NCBI GenBank assembly: GCA_028866575.1
Contig: JAGWHU010000004.1
Coordinates: 49,274-113,273 of the forward strand
Direction: 5' to 3'
DNA from: Candidatus Micrarchaeota archaeon
GTDB lineage: Archaea; Micrarchaeota; Micrarchaeia; Micrarchaeales; Micrarchaeaceae
Length of the DNA: 64,000 bases
Made by a program: the position numbers and the translations under genes. The notes below the pieces were generated by a model. The model was not told where the DNA came from. It saw nothing but the letters and a program-made list of their open reading frames with translations, and made no database searches. Positions 33,470 through 41,570 of the stretch are shown piece after piece (positions within the stretch are counted from its first letter, which is position 1; every line of letters begins with the position of its first letter).

Positions 33470-33683
33470 TTACCGATAATATCTTGCTCCTGGAATTGCG
33501 CCCTTTTGCTATCCTTATGGATGATTTTGGCACGCCAAGGTATTCCGACAATATCTCTATCAATCGCGCGTTGGCCCTCCCATGCCTCGCCTGCGCATCT
33601 ACTTTTACCCTATAGGAATTGCCCCCAGTCCTTGAAACAGATGCCGTTTTTGAATTTGCGGTTACCTCAACGGCTATCTCCAT
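33462..33683 (-). CDS. DUF167/YggU-family protein
   Basis: 73 residues, slightly shorter than the usual 90-100. The YggU fold elements are present: VEVTANSKTASVSRTG, RVKVDAQARHGRANARLIEILSEYLG and IRIAKGRNSRSKILSV, the last matching the 'G..sR.K.v.i' end of the family. Function is unknown in general. It ends inside the tail of nre on the opposite strand and follows moxR on the same strand after a 15-base gap. Confidence 0.88.
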   Translation of the reverse strand: MEIAVEVTANSKTASVSRTGGNSYRVKVDAQARHGRANARLIEILSEYLGVPKSSIRIAKGRNSRSKILSVIT

Positions 33684-33698
33684 GGCTCCGACCGCATC

Positions 33699-34616
33699 TC
33701 ATTTAACGTTTGCGACTATGCCGTCTATTATCCCGTTAACGCCTATGCCCCCTGTTGACCTTACCACTATCCTGTGGCTCAGCACCGGCTTCGCAAGGTA
33801 CTTTATGTCGTCAATGCTCACCTCGCTCCTGCCCTCTATGAGCGCCTTCGCCTTGGAGCACCTCATGAAAGCTATCTCGGCCCTTGGGCTTCCCCCCATG
33901 ACTATGTGCATGTCCGTCCTTGTGGTGTTAACAAGCCTTGTTATGTACTCTATGTCCTCGTCCGATATATTTATCCTGTCCACGTCCTTCTGCATCTGCA
34001 GTATCTCCTCTATCTTCAGGACCTTCTCCGTCTTTACATCCGATTCATGCTCCTTCAGCCTCAGCATCTGCACCTCCTCCTCGCTCGTCGGGTAGCTCAC
34101 CGCTATCCTCATGAGGAACCTGTCGGCAAGCACCTTGGGCAGCGCCACCGTTCCCTCTATGTTTAGAGGGTTCTGCGTCGCAAAGGCTATGAAAGGGTTC
34201 ATCAGCTTCATGGTCTGCGCTCCGGGTATGGTCACCTGCCTCTCCTCCAGCGCCTCAAGGAAACCTGCCATGGTCCTTGCAGGAGCCCTGTTCAGCTCGT
34301 CCATGAGGAGTATGTTGGTGAATATGGGGCCCTTCTTCACCTTGACCTCGTGCTCGGCCTCGTCGAAATAGGTGAGCCCTATTATGTCCCTCATGTCAAG
34401 GTCCGGGGTGCCCTGTATCCTGGCGAAATCCGCATCTATTGCATCGGACAGCGCCTTGGTCATCTGCGTCTTCGCCACTCCCGGAACGCCCTCAAGAAGG
34501 CAGTGGCCGTTTGCCACTATGCCTATGAACATCAGCTCTATTATGTCGGTTTTGCCAGCTATGTGCTTCTTTACCTCGCTTAGAACCTTACCGAATGCCT
34601 TGCTTGCGTCCATCAA
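33699..34616 (-). CDS. MoxR-type AAA+ ATPase
   Basis: 305 residues, normal for MoxR. Walker A LEGVPGVAKTQ, the PDLDMRDIIG loop, Walker B ILLMDELNRAP, sensor 1 FATQNPLNIEGT, and the lid domain with SPRAEIAF are present. MoxR ATPases help mature or insert metal cofactors and fold partner complexes, usually encoded beside VWA/DUF58 proteins. No such partner is adjacent here; the downstream gene is a DUF167 protein. Upstream is an AT-rich promoter shared divergently with rpoF. Confidence 0.92.
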   Translation of the reverse strand: MMDASKAFGKVLSEVKKHIAGKTDIIELMFIGIVANGHCLLEGVPGVAKTQMTKALSDAIDADFARIQGTPDLDMRDIIGLTYFDEAEHEVKVKKGPIFTNILLMDELNRAPARTMAGFLEALEERQVTIPGAQTMKLMNPFIAFATQNPLNIEGTVALPKVLADRFLMRIAVSYPTSEEEVQMLRLKEHESDVKTEKVLKIEEILQMQKDVDRINISDEDIEYITRLVNTTRTDMHIVMGGSPRAEIAFMRCSKAKALIEGRSEVSIDDIKYLAKPVLSHRIVVRSTGGIGVNGIIDGIVANVK

Positions 34617-34697
34617 ACAAACCCGCTAGTATGTACTGCTTAGTATATAAGCATTAAATATTTAACTGGTTGTATATATAAGGGGCAAAGTGGTCTT

Positions 34698-35018
34698 ATG
34701 GAAGTAAAGGAAACTAAGATAGTGTCTATTGATGACGTTATACGCATACTGGAGGGCGGCAAGGGCGCCGAGCTCACGTACGAGCAGCAGCTTGCGCTCC
34801 AGCACGCGAAGAAGTTCGCGGCCTCCAAGGCCAAGAACGAGAAGATGAGGAAGGAGCTCGTGGCAGTGGGAGACCTGAGCGAGAGGAGCATAGTGAAGAT
34901 ACTTGACATACTGCCGAAGAACAACATGACGCTGAGGCAGATACTTGCTCAGGAGAGGAAGTCTTTTTCTGACGAGGAAGTGTCAAAGATACTTGCGATA
35001 ACCAAGGAGAGTGGCTAG
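34698..35018 (+). CDS. rpoF: DNA-directed RNA polymerase subunit F (Rpb4)
   Basis: 106 residues with the archaeal Rpb4 pattern: KIVSIDDVIRILE, TYEQQLALQHAKKFA, and the HRDC-like C-terminal helices (LDILPKNNMTLRQILAQE, FSDEEVSKILAI). It forms the polymerase stalk with Rpb7. It is followed by DUF655, the usual archaeal order. The gene eL21, normally just upstream of rpoF in archaea, is instead 1.5 kb away on the other strand (36265-36549), so the block has been rearranged. Confidence 0.93.
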   Translation: MEVKETKIVSIDDVIRILEGGKGAELTYEQQLALQHAKKFAASKAKNEKMRKELVAVGDLSERSIVKILDILPKNNMTLRQILAQERKSFSDEEVSKILAITKESG

Positions 35019-35051
35019 TGTTCCGATGCATTTTCTAGATGGTGTGGGAAT

Positions 35052-35633
35052 ATGGAATCAGAGGAGCGAAGGGAGGAATACGCATACGTGCTTGACTTCA
35101 TGGTCAGCGGCAAGTCCTTCTCAAACAAGCCGGAGCCGCTCACCCAGCTGATGGGCGAGGAGCGCTTCACGATCCTGGAGGCAACGATCAAGCCCGGGGC
35201 CTCGCTGGGCCTGGGCGAGCGCGTGTACATAGGGAGGGAGGAGCGCGACAAGATCCTGCTCATAAAGTCGAGGATAAGCTACGACGAGCTGACGCAAACG
35301 GCCAAGAACGAGCTGCCCAACGTTGTGACAAGGATAGTCGCGTCAAACGAGAAGAGGTTCGTGGAGGTATTCAACAATGCGGGGCCGCTGAACATAAGGC
35401 AGCACTCCCTTGAGCTGCTTCCTGGCATAGGCAAGAAGCACCTTGAGGCCATAATAAAGGCAAGGAACGAGAAGAAGTTCGAGAGCTTCAAGGACATAAT
35501 GGACAGGGTACAGCTGCTGCAGAACCCATCAAGGCTGATTACTGACAGGATAATAGCCGAGCTGATGGGGAATGAGCGCTTCTACATGTTCACGAAACCT
35601 TACAGGAAGAGAGAGGGATTCGAGCGTTATTGA
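35052..35633 (+). CDS. DUF655 protein (RNA-binding HhH/OB-type)
   Basis: 193 residues. EYAYVLDFMVSGKS starts the family; a middle beta domain (LGLGERVYIGREERDKI) is followed by a helix-hairpin-helix (SLELLPGIGKKHLEAIIKAR) and the end SFKDIMDRVQLLQNPSRLI with GNERFYMFTKPY. DUF655 is found across archaea next to rpoF and ksgA and is thought to bind nucleic acid. It follows rpoF by 33 bases and is probably cotranscribed. No ksgA follows here. Confidence 0.93.
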   Translation: MESEERREEYAYVLDFMVSGKSFSNKPEPLTQLMGEERFTILEATIKPGASLGLGERVYIGREERDKILLIKSRISYDELTQTAKNELPNVVTRIVASNEKRFVEVFNNAGPLNIRQHSLELLPGIGKKHLEAIIKARNEKKFESFKDIMDRVQLLQNPSRLITDRIIAELMGNERFYMFTKPYRKREGFERY

Positions 35634-35676
35634 AACCCGAACCCGTTACGTAAAAACATAAAAACAAAAAAACAAT

Positions 35677-36144
35677 TCAGGCGGAACGCCTCAGGTTGCT
35701 CAAGTCCTTATCCGGGAAATGCAGCACCTTGTCCACCCTTTTGTGCACAGCCTCAAGCACATCGGCGGCATTTCTCTTGCCGAACAGTGTGCCATCCTTG
35801 CGCAGCCTTTTTACAGCGTAAAACATATATTCGGAAACCTTCGGAAGCCCCATGTTTATCGTAGCAACTACTGCGTTCTTCGCGGTTTCTGTCTTGTAAT
35901 AAGGTGCGGGATCCGGGCTGTTCATTATGTTGCACAGCGCAGAAGCGAAATCCTTTATCTTGCTTGACATGTAAACTGACATCGCCTTTTCCTTCAAATC
36001 GTTTTCTATGTGCCTGAGTCCCTCGATAACCGTACCGTTGGTCGAATCGACAGAATTCAATCTGGACAATTTAACCAGGGTAACGTCCAATTCCCTGTTG
36101 AAATGGGCCTGCCCCCTCCTGTCCAACTCCATAGTTGTATTCAT
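35677..36144 (-). CDS. Hypothetical helical protein
   Basis: 155 residues, no family recognised. Mostly helical: RLNSVDSTNGTVIEGLRHIEN, a central SSKIKDFASALCNIMNSP, and a C-terminal KRLRKDGTLFGKRNAADVL region. There is no membrane segment. Its promoter has a TATA box (ATATATATA, about 36183-36191) and a perfect dyad just downstream (36164-36179), so it is probably repressor-controlled. Confidence 0.55.
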   Translation of the reverse strand: MNTTMELDRRGQAHFNRELDVTLVKLSRLNSVDSTNGTVIEGLRHIENDLKEKAMSVYMSSKIKDFASALCNIMNSPDPAPYYKTETAKNAVVATINMGLPKVSEYMFYAVKRLRKDGTLFGKRNAADVLEAVHKRVDKVLHFPDKDLSNLRRSA

Positions 36145-36163
36145 AGAGTCACCAGCATATCAT

Positions 36164-36179
36164 CTAAACTAGTGTTTAG
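36164..36179. promoter_or_regulatory. 6-4-6 inverted repeat next to a TATA box, candidate operator
   Basis: CTAAAC-TAGT-GTTTAG lies just downstream of the TATA box of the gene at 35677-36144 (minus strand), covering about -18 to -3 if transcription starts near 36161. A repressor bound here would block polymerase. No regulator is assigned. Confidence 0.45.
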
Positions 36180-36264
36180 CAGATATATATACCTTTACAT
36201 CCATATGGCAATCGTCGGACTACTCCAATCTATCCTCCTGAACCCGAGAATCAGAATGCGCATG

Positions 36265-36549
36265 TTACATCTTCTTGAGGTGCAGAGCCGGAACCACCAG
36301 CTTCCTCTTCGCCCTGAAGACGTTCAGCTCAACAACATAGCCGTTGCCGCGCCTTTCTATGACTTTGCCTATCTTGCCCCTGTACCTGGGATGTGGTATG
36401 TTCTTGAAGTTGCCCTTCGGCACTATAGCCACCTTGTCTCCTTCCTTGAAGCTCTTTATCGTCTCGCTGATGCTGAGCCTTGAGGGCTTGTGGTGCCTTG
36501 CAAGGTGCCTTGTCCTTCCAGAGAATAAACCCTGCGATCTTCTTGTCAT
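36265..36549 (-). CDS. rpl21e: 50S ribosomal protein eL21 (L21e)
   Basis: 94 residues from ATG 36549; the frame extends 11 codons upstream but that part overlaps the promoter and is not in the family. Family features are MTRRSQGLFSGRTRHLARHH, EGDKVAIVPKGNFKNIPHPRYRGKIGKV and a final VVPALHLKKM. It binds 23S rRNA. A TATA box (ATATATAA on the plus strand, 36581-36588) lies about 35 bases upstream. Promoters of this gene and the TBP gene share the 93-base divergent gap. Confidence 0.95.
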   Translation of the reverse strand: MTRRSQGLFSGRTRHLARHHKPSRLSISETIKSFKEGDKVAIVPKGNFKNIPHPRYRGKIGKVIERRGNGYVVELNVFRAKRKLVVPALHLKKM

Positions 36550-36642
36550 GAAATCATTCGACAAATAGTAATAGAATATCATATATAAACCTATTTAAAT
36601 GTGTATGTGGAAGTATTATCATAAAATACAAAAGTGCGTTCA

Positions 36643-36969
36643 ATGGCGAAGCATTCAAACCAGATATACCCTCCGCACAGGAGAGTCATACTAAAACCTA
36701 CTTACAAGGTCCAGAACATAGTAACTAAGGCTGAGCTGAACGTGGACCTCGACCTTTACGGGCTTGCAAAGCTTTCCCACGACGTTGACTACGAGCCGGA
36801 GCAGTTCCCAGGAGCTATATTCAAGGTGCACGACCCGAAGGCTGCGCTGCTGCTGTTCAAGAACGGCAAGATAATATGCACCGGCGCCAAGACCACTGCC
36901 GATGTCAAGAGGGCAATAGACAAGGCTGTCGAGCTTGTCAACAGGTACATAGCGAGCAAGGGAAGGTAG
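36643..36969 (+). CDS. Single-repeat TATA-binding-protein homologue (half-TBP)
   Basis: 108 residues from ATG 36643 (GTG 36634 would add three). After a 22-residue basic N-terminus comes one TBP repeat: VQNIVTKAELNVDLDLYGLA, then DYEPEQFPGAIFKVHDP, ALLLFKNGKIICTGAKTTA and DVKRAIDKAVELV. The phenylalanines that kink TATA DNA in each repeat are kept (F55, F60, F72). Normal archaeal TBP has two such repeats in about 180 residues; here the stop codon follows the first and the next gene begins at once on the other strand, so no second repeat is hidden. To form a saddle it would have to dimerise. Whether it is the main TBP or an accessory factor cannot be told from this window. Confidence 0.88.
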   Translation: MAKHSNQIYPPHRRVILKPTYKVQNIVTKAELNVDLDLYGLAKLSHDVDYEPEQFPGAIFKVHDPKAALLLFKNGKIICTGAKTTADVKRAIDKAVELVNRYIASKGR

Positions 36970-37845
36970 CTACAAATCAAGCTTCGCCAGCCAGTCTGCA
37001 ACAACCCTTGCGGTTTCCTTCTCCTTTTTCCAAAATCCGTGGTTTGCCCCTTTTATTACCGAATGGCTGAACCCCTGTGCACCTGAATTCCTTTCAAGTA
37101 TTTCCATGTATTCCTTTACCGGCTTTGCGGCGAATTGCTCCTTGCTTCCGAATATTGCAAGCACAGGTTGCCTTATGCTTCCGAATTCCCTTAGCCTTGG
37201 GAGATCATAGTTGAATATCCTGCTCTCAACAAACTTGAGATCGGAGAAGCTAAGAAACCTGTGCGTCCCGAAAGGCCTTCTTATGTAATTCCTTGGCATT
37301 ATGGAGTATTTGTCATTCCTGTATAGCCTTTTCGCTGCGCTTACTGCGCCACCAAACCTTCCCCCGAGGTCTCTTTTCTGCATGTTGTAATCATCAGCAG
37401 GCGCGAGGAGAACAATGCCCTTCACCTTTCTGTCCTTCTCCTTGTATTGGTAATATACCGCTTTCTGGCAGCCGGTGCTGTGCCCTGCGAGTATTATCCG
37501 CCTTGAGCCTAACACGCCGGCAAGCCTTATCGCGCCGCCAATGTCATATATGCATTCCTCAAACCTTTCGAATCCTCCCCCTGTGATCGTGCCTTTGTAC
37601 TTCCTTCCTTTTTTTCTTGTCCGTGTTTCAACGGTGTAGCTGCCACGCTGCTCTATAGCAAGGAAATCGTAGCCTATTTTTGGCAGCGAATCAGCAAGCG
37701 CCTTGATCAGTCCGCTGCTGTAGAATGTTCCCTCAAGCCCGTGCAGGTAAATGAGAGTTTTCCCTCTTTTTCTTCCAGGCCTTGCAAGGAAACCGTGCAG
37801 CTTCAGGCCGTCCTTTGTCACAAAAGATACTATTTCCCCTTTCAT
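36970..37845 (-). CDS. Alpha/beta hydrolase
   Basis: 291 residues. The fold is typical: TLIYLHGLEGTFYSSG oxyanion region, nucleophile elbow GHSTG (Ser), acid region VLAIFGSKEQF and catalytic His in KGANHGFW. It resembles archaeal serine hydrolases of the DUF1749/serine-aminopeptidase kind that act on small esters or lipids; the substrate is unknown. No signal peptide, so cytosolic. The stop codon abuts the TBP stop. Confidence 0.8.
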   Translation of the reverse strand: MKGEIVSFVTKDGLKLHGFLARPGRKRGKTLIYLHGLEGTFYSSGLIKALADSLPKIGYDFLAIEQRGSYTVETRTRKKGRKYKGTITGGGFERFEECIYDIGGAIRLAGVLGSRRIILAGHSTGCQKAVYYQYKEKDRKVKGIVLLAPADDYNMQKRDLGGRFGGAVSAAKRLYRNDKYSIMPRNYIRRPFGTHRFLSFSDLKFVESRIFNYDLPRLREFGSIRQPVLAIFGSKEQFAAKPVKEYMEILERNSGAQGFSHSVIKGANHGFWKKEKETARVVADWLAKLDL

Positions 37846-37920
37846 TCCCTCGTAGCGTATTGGCGCTCAGAATATAAAAAGTACCACTTGTGTTCTTGTG
37901 TAAACCGGCCAATCAGAAAG

Positions 37921-37929
37921 CTTTAAATA
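37921..37929 (+). promoter_or_regulatory. TATA box of the candidate small RNA
   Basis: CTTTAAATA preceded by purines (GAAAG) like a BRE, centred 26 bases before G37951, where a hairpin-starting transcript would begin. No protein frame begins after it on the plus strand. Confidence 0.5.
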
Positions 37930-37950
37930 CCTGTACATTAAAACAAACTA

Positions 37951-38033
37951 GACGCATTTTTTATGCGTATTCTGTAAAACCCTATTCTCATCCACCCAGG
38001 CGTATGCTAACGCATACGCCTCAATTTCTTTTT
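37951..38033 (+). ncRNA. Candidate small RNA ending in a terminator hairpin
   Basis: A gene-free 219-base space carries a TATA box, then a transcript starting with a hairpin (ACGCAT-T5-ATGCGT, 37952-37968), an unpaired middle and a perfect 10-bp hairpin (AGGCGTATGC-TAAC-GCATACGCCT, 37998-38021) followed by CAATTTCTTTTT. The two hairpins share sequence: GCGTAT at 37965-37970 can pair with ATACGC at 38014-38019 instead, so two alternative folds exist, as in a switch. Both flanking genes are on the minus strand, so it is not a leader of a plus-strand gene. No known RNA family recognised. Confidence 0.5.
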
Positions 38034-38064
38034 AATCAGAAAACGGGCAAAGGCAGCGGGCTTG

Positions 38065-38640
38065 CTACTTCTGCTTCTGCGCGAAAACCAGATAAGCTGT
38101 GTGCCATACCCCCTTTGTTGAGGGCCTTGTCCCCTCCTCCCTTACGAGCATGTCCCTGACGATTACCTCAATTGTGTATATGTTCCTGAATTTGTACCTG
38201 TTCAGCGCGGCCACGAAATCCCTTACCTGCTCAGTGTGCGGAAGGTAGCCGCATATGTACCCGTCGGGCTTCAGGGCCTTGTGCGCGTTCCTTACCGCTT
38301 TGTTTGAATTCGGCATGTCAAGTGTAACAAGGTCCACGTCTTTCTCGGTTACGGTTTTCATGAAGTCCTTGTTCTTTATGATCAGGTTGTCAAGGCCTTC
38401 CCCGCTCCTGTTCCTTTCTGCAATCCTTATGAAATCCTCCCTTGTCTCGTAGCTCGTCACCTTCCTGCATATCCTTGCCAATGAGACTGCAAGCCATCCG
38501 CTCCCGGTGCCAGCATCAAGGCATTCGCTGCCCTTGCCTATTCCTGTATAGGCGATTATCATGCCTATGTCCTTTGGCAGTATCACCTGCGGCCCCCTCT
38601 TCAGCCTCTTGTAAGCTTCGGGAATGAACATGCGCAGCAC
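38065..38640 (-). CDS. trmI: tRNA (adenine-N1)-methyltransferase, TrmI type, N-terminally short
   Basis: 191 residues from a GTG that shares its G with the topA stop (TAGTG). It covers the catalytic domain: RGPQVILPKDIGMIIAYTGI, SAM-binding DAGTGSGWLAVSLA, VTSYETREDF, DLVTLDMPNSN and GYLPHTEQV. TrmI makes m1A at 57/58 in the T-loop. Usual archaeal TrmI has about 250 residues with an N-terminal beta domain of about 60, missing here. Translation is probably coupled to topA. An ATG at 38631 is an alternative. Confidence 0.85.
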   Translation of the reverse strand: MLRMFIPEAYKRLKRGPQVILPKDIGMIIAYTGIGKGSECLDAGTGSGWLAVSLARICRKVTSYETREDFIRIAERNRSGEGLDNLIIKNKDFMKTVTEKDVDLVTLDMPNSNKAVRNAHKALKPDGYICGYLPHTEQVRDFVAALNRYKFRNIYTIEVIVRDMLVREEGTRPSTKGVWHTAYLVFAQKQK

Positions 38641-40886
38641 TACTCCTGCTTTTTTGCCTTACTGGATCTTTTCCGCTTTGTTGCGGGCTTCGCCTTGCTC
38701 TGCCCTGGCTTCCTCGGCCTTGCCGCTCTCTTGGCCTTGGCTTCCTTGGCTTTGGCGTCCTTTCCTGCAGCCGCTTCCTTGCCTGCGCTTGCAGTCGCAT
38801 TTGACTTGAGCTCCCTTGCCGTGACGGCAGCGGGCTCCTTCCCCTCCTTCTTCAGTTTCTTTTCCCTCCATTTCTGCTTGGTTATGCATTCGGGATCAAG
38901 GTCCATCTCGAAGACGCCCCTGCCCTTCCTTATCACCTTCACTATCGGCGTATGGCAGTGCTCGCACATCTTTCCTGCAGGCACTACAAGCGCGTTCTGT
39001 GGTATCGAATATGTGTTGGTGCAGTCGGGGTAGTTCGCGCACGCCACGAACTGCTTGCCTGCCCTGGATCTTTTTATGACGAGGTCCCCACCGTCCTTTA
39101 TGCACTTGCCGAGGGTCACCTGGCTCTCCACGAGCCCCTCCTGCATGGCCTTGCCTATCTTCTCCTTGTTGTTGTCGAAAAGCCTGAGCGCCTCCAGCAG
39201 CATCTCCTTGCCCTCCTCTATAACCTCCTCCGGCCTCTTTTTTCCCAGGGATATCTGCTCCATGTCTCCCTCAAGCTTTTTCGTAGTTTCCTCGTTGACT
39301 ATCATGTTCGAATTCTCGTCAAGCGCCCTGTACACGCTCATGCCGAAGCTTGTAACCTTTATCGCTGAGCCCTCTATGTAGCCCCTCCTGAAAAGCGTGT
39401 CTATTATCGCTGCCCTGGTGGCCTTGGTCCCGAGCGTCCTCTTCTCAAGCTCTGCTATGAGCCCGGCCTTGCCGTAGCGCCTTGGCGGCTCTGTCTTGAG
39501 CTCCTGCATGTACGCCTTTGCAACATCTGCCTTCGAGCCCTTGCTGAACCCCGGCAGCGTCTTCTCCTTAACTGAGGCGTATGTGTAAAATTCCATCCAT
39601 CCCCTTTCTATTATCCTGGTGCCGTTCGCCACGTATTTCTCGCTGCCTATTGCTACCGTGACCTTCATCTTGGCTATCTTAGCGTAAGGCGCGAAGCATG
39701 CCAGGAACCTCTTCGCTATGAGGTCGTAGAGCTTACCCTCAACGTCGTTGAGGCTCTTAGGGATTATCCCCGTTGGGTATATCGCCGGGTGCGCCTCGTC
39801 GCTCTTCATGCCCTCGTTCGGCCTGAACCTCCTCTCGCTTATGAGCCTCTTCGCAAGCGCCTCGTATTTCGGGTTCTTCGCAAGCTCCCCTATTATCCTC
39901 GGAAGCCCGAGCGTAGGCGGCAGCTTCTGCGACGATGTCCTGGGATATGATATGTATGCGCGCTCGTAGAGCGACTGCGCCGTAGCAAGCGTTGATGATG
40001 GATCCAGCCTCAGAGTCCTGCTCGCCTCGAGCTGCAATGCCGTCAGGTCAAACGGCGGATAGGGCCTTGACATGTTCTCCGCGGATTCCACGCCTTCCAC
40101 CACGGCATTATCCTTGCCAGCCTCGGTGCCCTTCAGCGCCGCTTCGGCCGCCTTCTTGTCGAATATGTCCCCCCTAGTGTTCGAGAACTCTATCCCGCTT
40201 ATCAGCGCCAGCACGTTCCAGTATGGCTTTGAAACGAATTTCGATATCTCGATCTCGCGCCTTGCCAGCAGCGCCAGGGTCGGCCCCTGCACCCTGCCTA
40301 TGCTCAGCGGCCTCATGAACTTCGTGCCGACGAGCGCGCTGGTGAGGGCCCTGCTCAGGTTGATGCCCCATAGCCAGTCCAGCATGTGCCTCACCTCCCC
40401 TGCATGGAAGTTGTCCAGGTCGAGCGGCATAAGGTTCTCATAAGCGTTCTTCAGGTCAGGTATCGTAGTGGTTGAGAACTTCATCCTGCGGGCCTTGCCG
40501 CGCACGTCTATCCCTAGGAATTTTATTATGTTGGTGCCTATCACGGTTCCCTCTATGTCGAAGTCGCATGCGTTTATGCAGCTGTCGCTCTTCTGCGCAA
40601 GCATGCGGAACACGTCGAGGTACTTCTTGGTGTAATACGCCTTCTTGTCCACTTCGTAAGATGCGGCCCATTCAACGTCAAGGACCGGGTACCCGCGCCT
40701 GTCGTCCTTCTGCCTTATGGTGAATATGTGGCCGACAGCCGCAGCCACGTATATCCTGCCACTGGGCGAATCTATCTCGTAGTAGTTAACGCCGTTGACG
40801 TTGAGCCTCTTCTGGGCGTTGTTGCCGAGTGCTATCGCCACCCTGAGCGCAACGCTTGGTTTCTCCGCTATTATGAGTGTATTCAT
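38640..40886 (-). CDS. topA: DNA topoisomerase I (type IA)
   Basis: 748 residues. The TOPRIM domain (IIAEKPSVALRVAIALG, CDFDIEGTVIG) is followed by the toroidal domain with active-site Tyr in AYISYPRTSSQ, archaeal GRVQGPTLALL, and a C-terminal zinc-ribbon region (CANYPDCTNTYSIP, CEHCHTPIVKV). The last 80 residues form a Lys/Ala-rich low-complexity tail likely to bind nucleic acid. It relaxes negative supercoils by a single-strand break and passage. Convergent genes lie far off; trmI follows by overlap. Confidence 0.96.
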   Translation of the reverse strand: MNTLIIAEKPSVALRVAIALGNNAQKRLNVNGVNYYEIDSPSGRIYVAAAVGHIFTIRQKDDRRGYPVLDVEWAASYEVDKKAYYTKKYLDVFRMLAQKSDSCINACDFDIEGTVIGTNIIKFLGIDVRGKARRMKFSTTTIPDLKNAYENLMPLDLDNFHAGEVRHMLDWLWGINLSRALTSALVGTKFMRPLSIGRVQGPTLALLARREIEISKFVSKPYWNVLALISGIEFSNTRGDIFDKKAAEAALKGTEAGKDNAVVEGVESAENMSRPYPPFDLTALQLEASRTLRLDPSSTLATAQSLYERAYISYPRTSSQKLPPTLGLPRIIGELAKNPKYEALAKRLISERRFRPNEGMKSDEAHPAIYPTGIIPKSLNDVEGKLYDLIAKRFLACFAPYAKIAKMKVTVAIGSEKYVANGTRIIERGWMEFYTYASVKEKTLPGFSKGSKADVAKAYMQELKTEPPRRYGKAGLIAELEKRTLGTKATRAAIIDTLFRRGYIEGSAIKVTSFGMSVYRALDENSNMIVNEETTKKLEGDMEQISLGKKRPEEVIEEGKEMLLEALRLFDNNKEKIGKAMQEGLVESQVTLGKCIKDGGDLVIKRSRAGKQFVACANYPDCTNTYSIPQNALVVPAGKMCEHCHTPIVKVIRKGRGVFEMDLDPECITKQKWREKKLKKEGKEPAAVTARELKSNATASAGKEAAAGKDAKAKEAKAKRAARPRKPGQSKAKPATKRKRSSKAKKQE

Positions 40887-40968
40887 GAAGGATCACGAAT
40901 CCGCCTTGCTGATTTAAGTAAAACAATCGTCTACAAAAGATATAAGGCTTTGCAATGGATCGGCGCAA

Positions 40969-41205
40969 TCAGCTGTACTTGCCCCTCCTCTTCCTCTTGG
41001 GCCTCGTTTCTGGGGCTGCCTTGCCCGGCTTTGCGGTGGATATCAGCCACGCGTTGTAGAATCCGAAGAGTATCGCTATCGCAACTGCAACGTAGAAAAG
41101 CATCCCGCCACCAGAACTTATAAATATGGCAATAGCCAAAATAGCAAGTATTACCGTTATCAGAGAAGTTGCAAATTCCTTTGTCAGCCTTTCCAAAACA
41201 ACCAC
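40969..41205 (-). CDS. Small membrane protein (two TM helices)
   Basis: 78 residues from GTG 41205. Two hydrophobic segments (about 13-29 and 34-55) are followed by a strongly basic tail (RPKRKRRGKYS). No family recognised. The start is only eight bases from the divergent start of the next gene, so one of the two starts may be wrong. Confidence 0.5.
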   Translation of the reverse strand: MVVLERLTKEFATSLITVILAILAIAIFISSGGGMLFYVAVAIAILFGFYNAWLISTAKPGKAAPETRPKRKRRGKYS

Positions 41206-41213
41206 GTGATGCT

Positions 41214-41570
41214 GTGAATATATACTTGGTCATATTTTTAACACTTGTTGCGGCGCTGATTACATCATACTGCCAGCTCCTATTCAAGAGGGGCCTCAGC
41301 AAAAAACTAAACAGCATAATGGACATACTCAATACGCTGCGCAACAGGTACATAATCATAGGTCTCGGGGGGTACGTTCTGAGCTTCACGCTTTACCTGA
41401 TAGCCCTTTCTGGGTCGCAGCTCTCCATAGTGTTCCCGGTATTCGCGAGCTCCTTCATATTCGTCACGATAATATCTGCCATAAGCCTCAAGGAGAGGGT
41501 GAGCATGCCCAGGATAATCGGAATACTGCTGATATTCCTGGGGATAGTGATGGTTACCATAACCGCGTAG
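41214..41570 (+). CDS. EamA/SMR-like small membrane transporter subunit A
   Basis: 118 residues from GTG 41214; a TTG at 41169 would add an unlikely polar leader. Four hydrophobic helices, with a TSYCQLLFKRGLS first helix and a final PRIIGILLIFLGIVMVTI typical of DMT (EmrE/EamA) four-helix proteins. TATA-like ACTTATAAATA lies about 95 bases upstream inside the divergent gene. It overlaps the next, similar gene by one base, so a heterodimer like ArnE/ArnF is likely. The substrate is unknown. Confidence 0.75.
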   Translation: MNIYLVIFLTLVAALITSYCQLLFKRGLSKKLNSIMDILNTLRNRYIIIGLGGYVLSFTLYLIALSGSQLSIVFPVFASSFIFVTIISAISLKERVSMPRIIGILLIFLGIVMVTITA

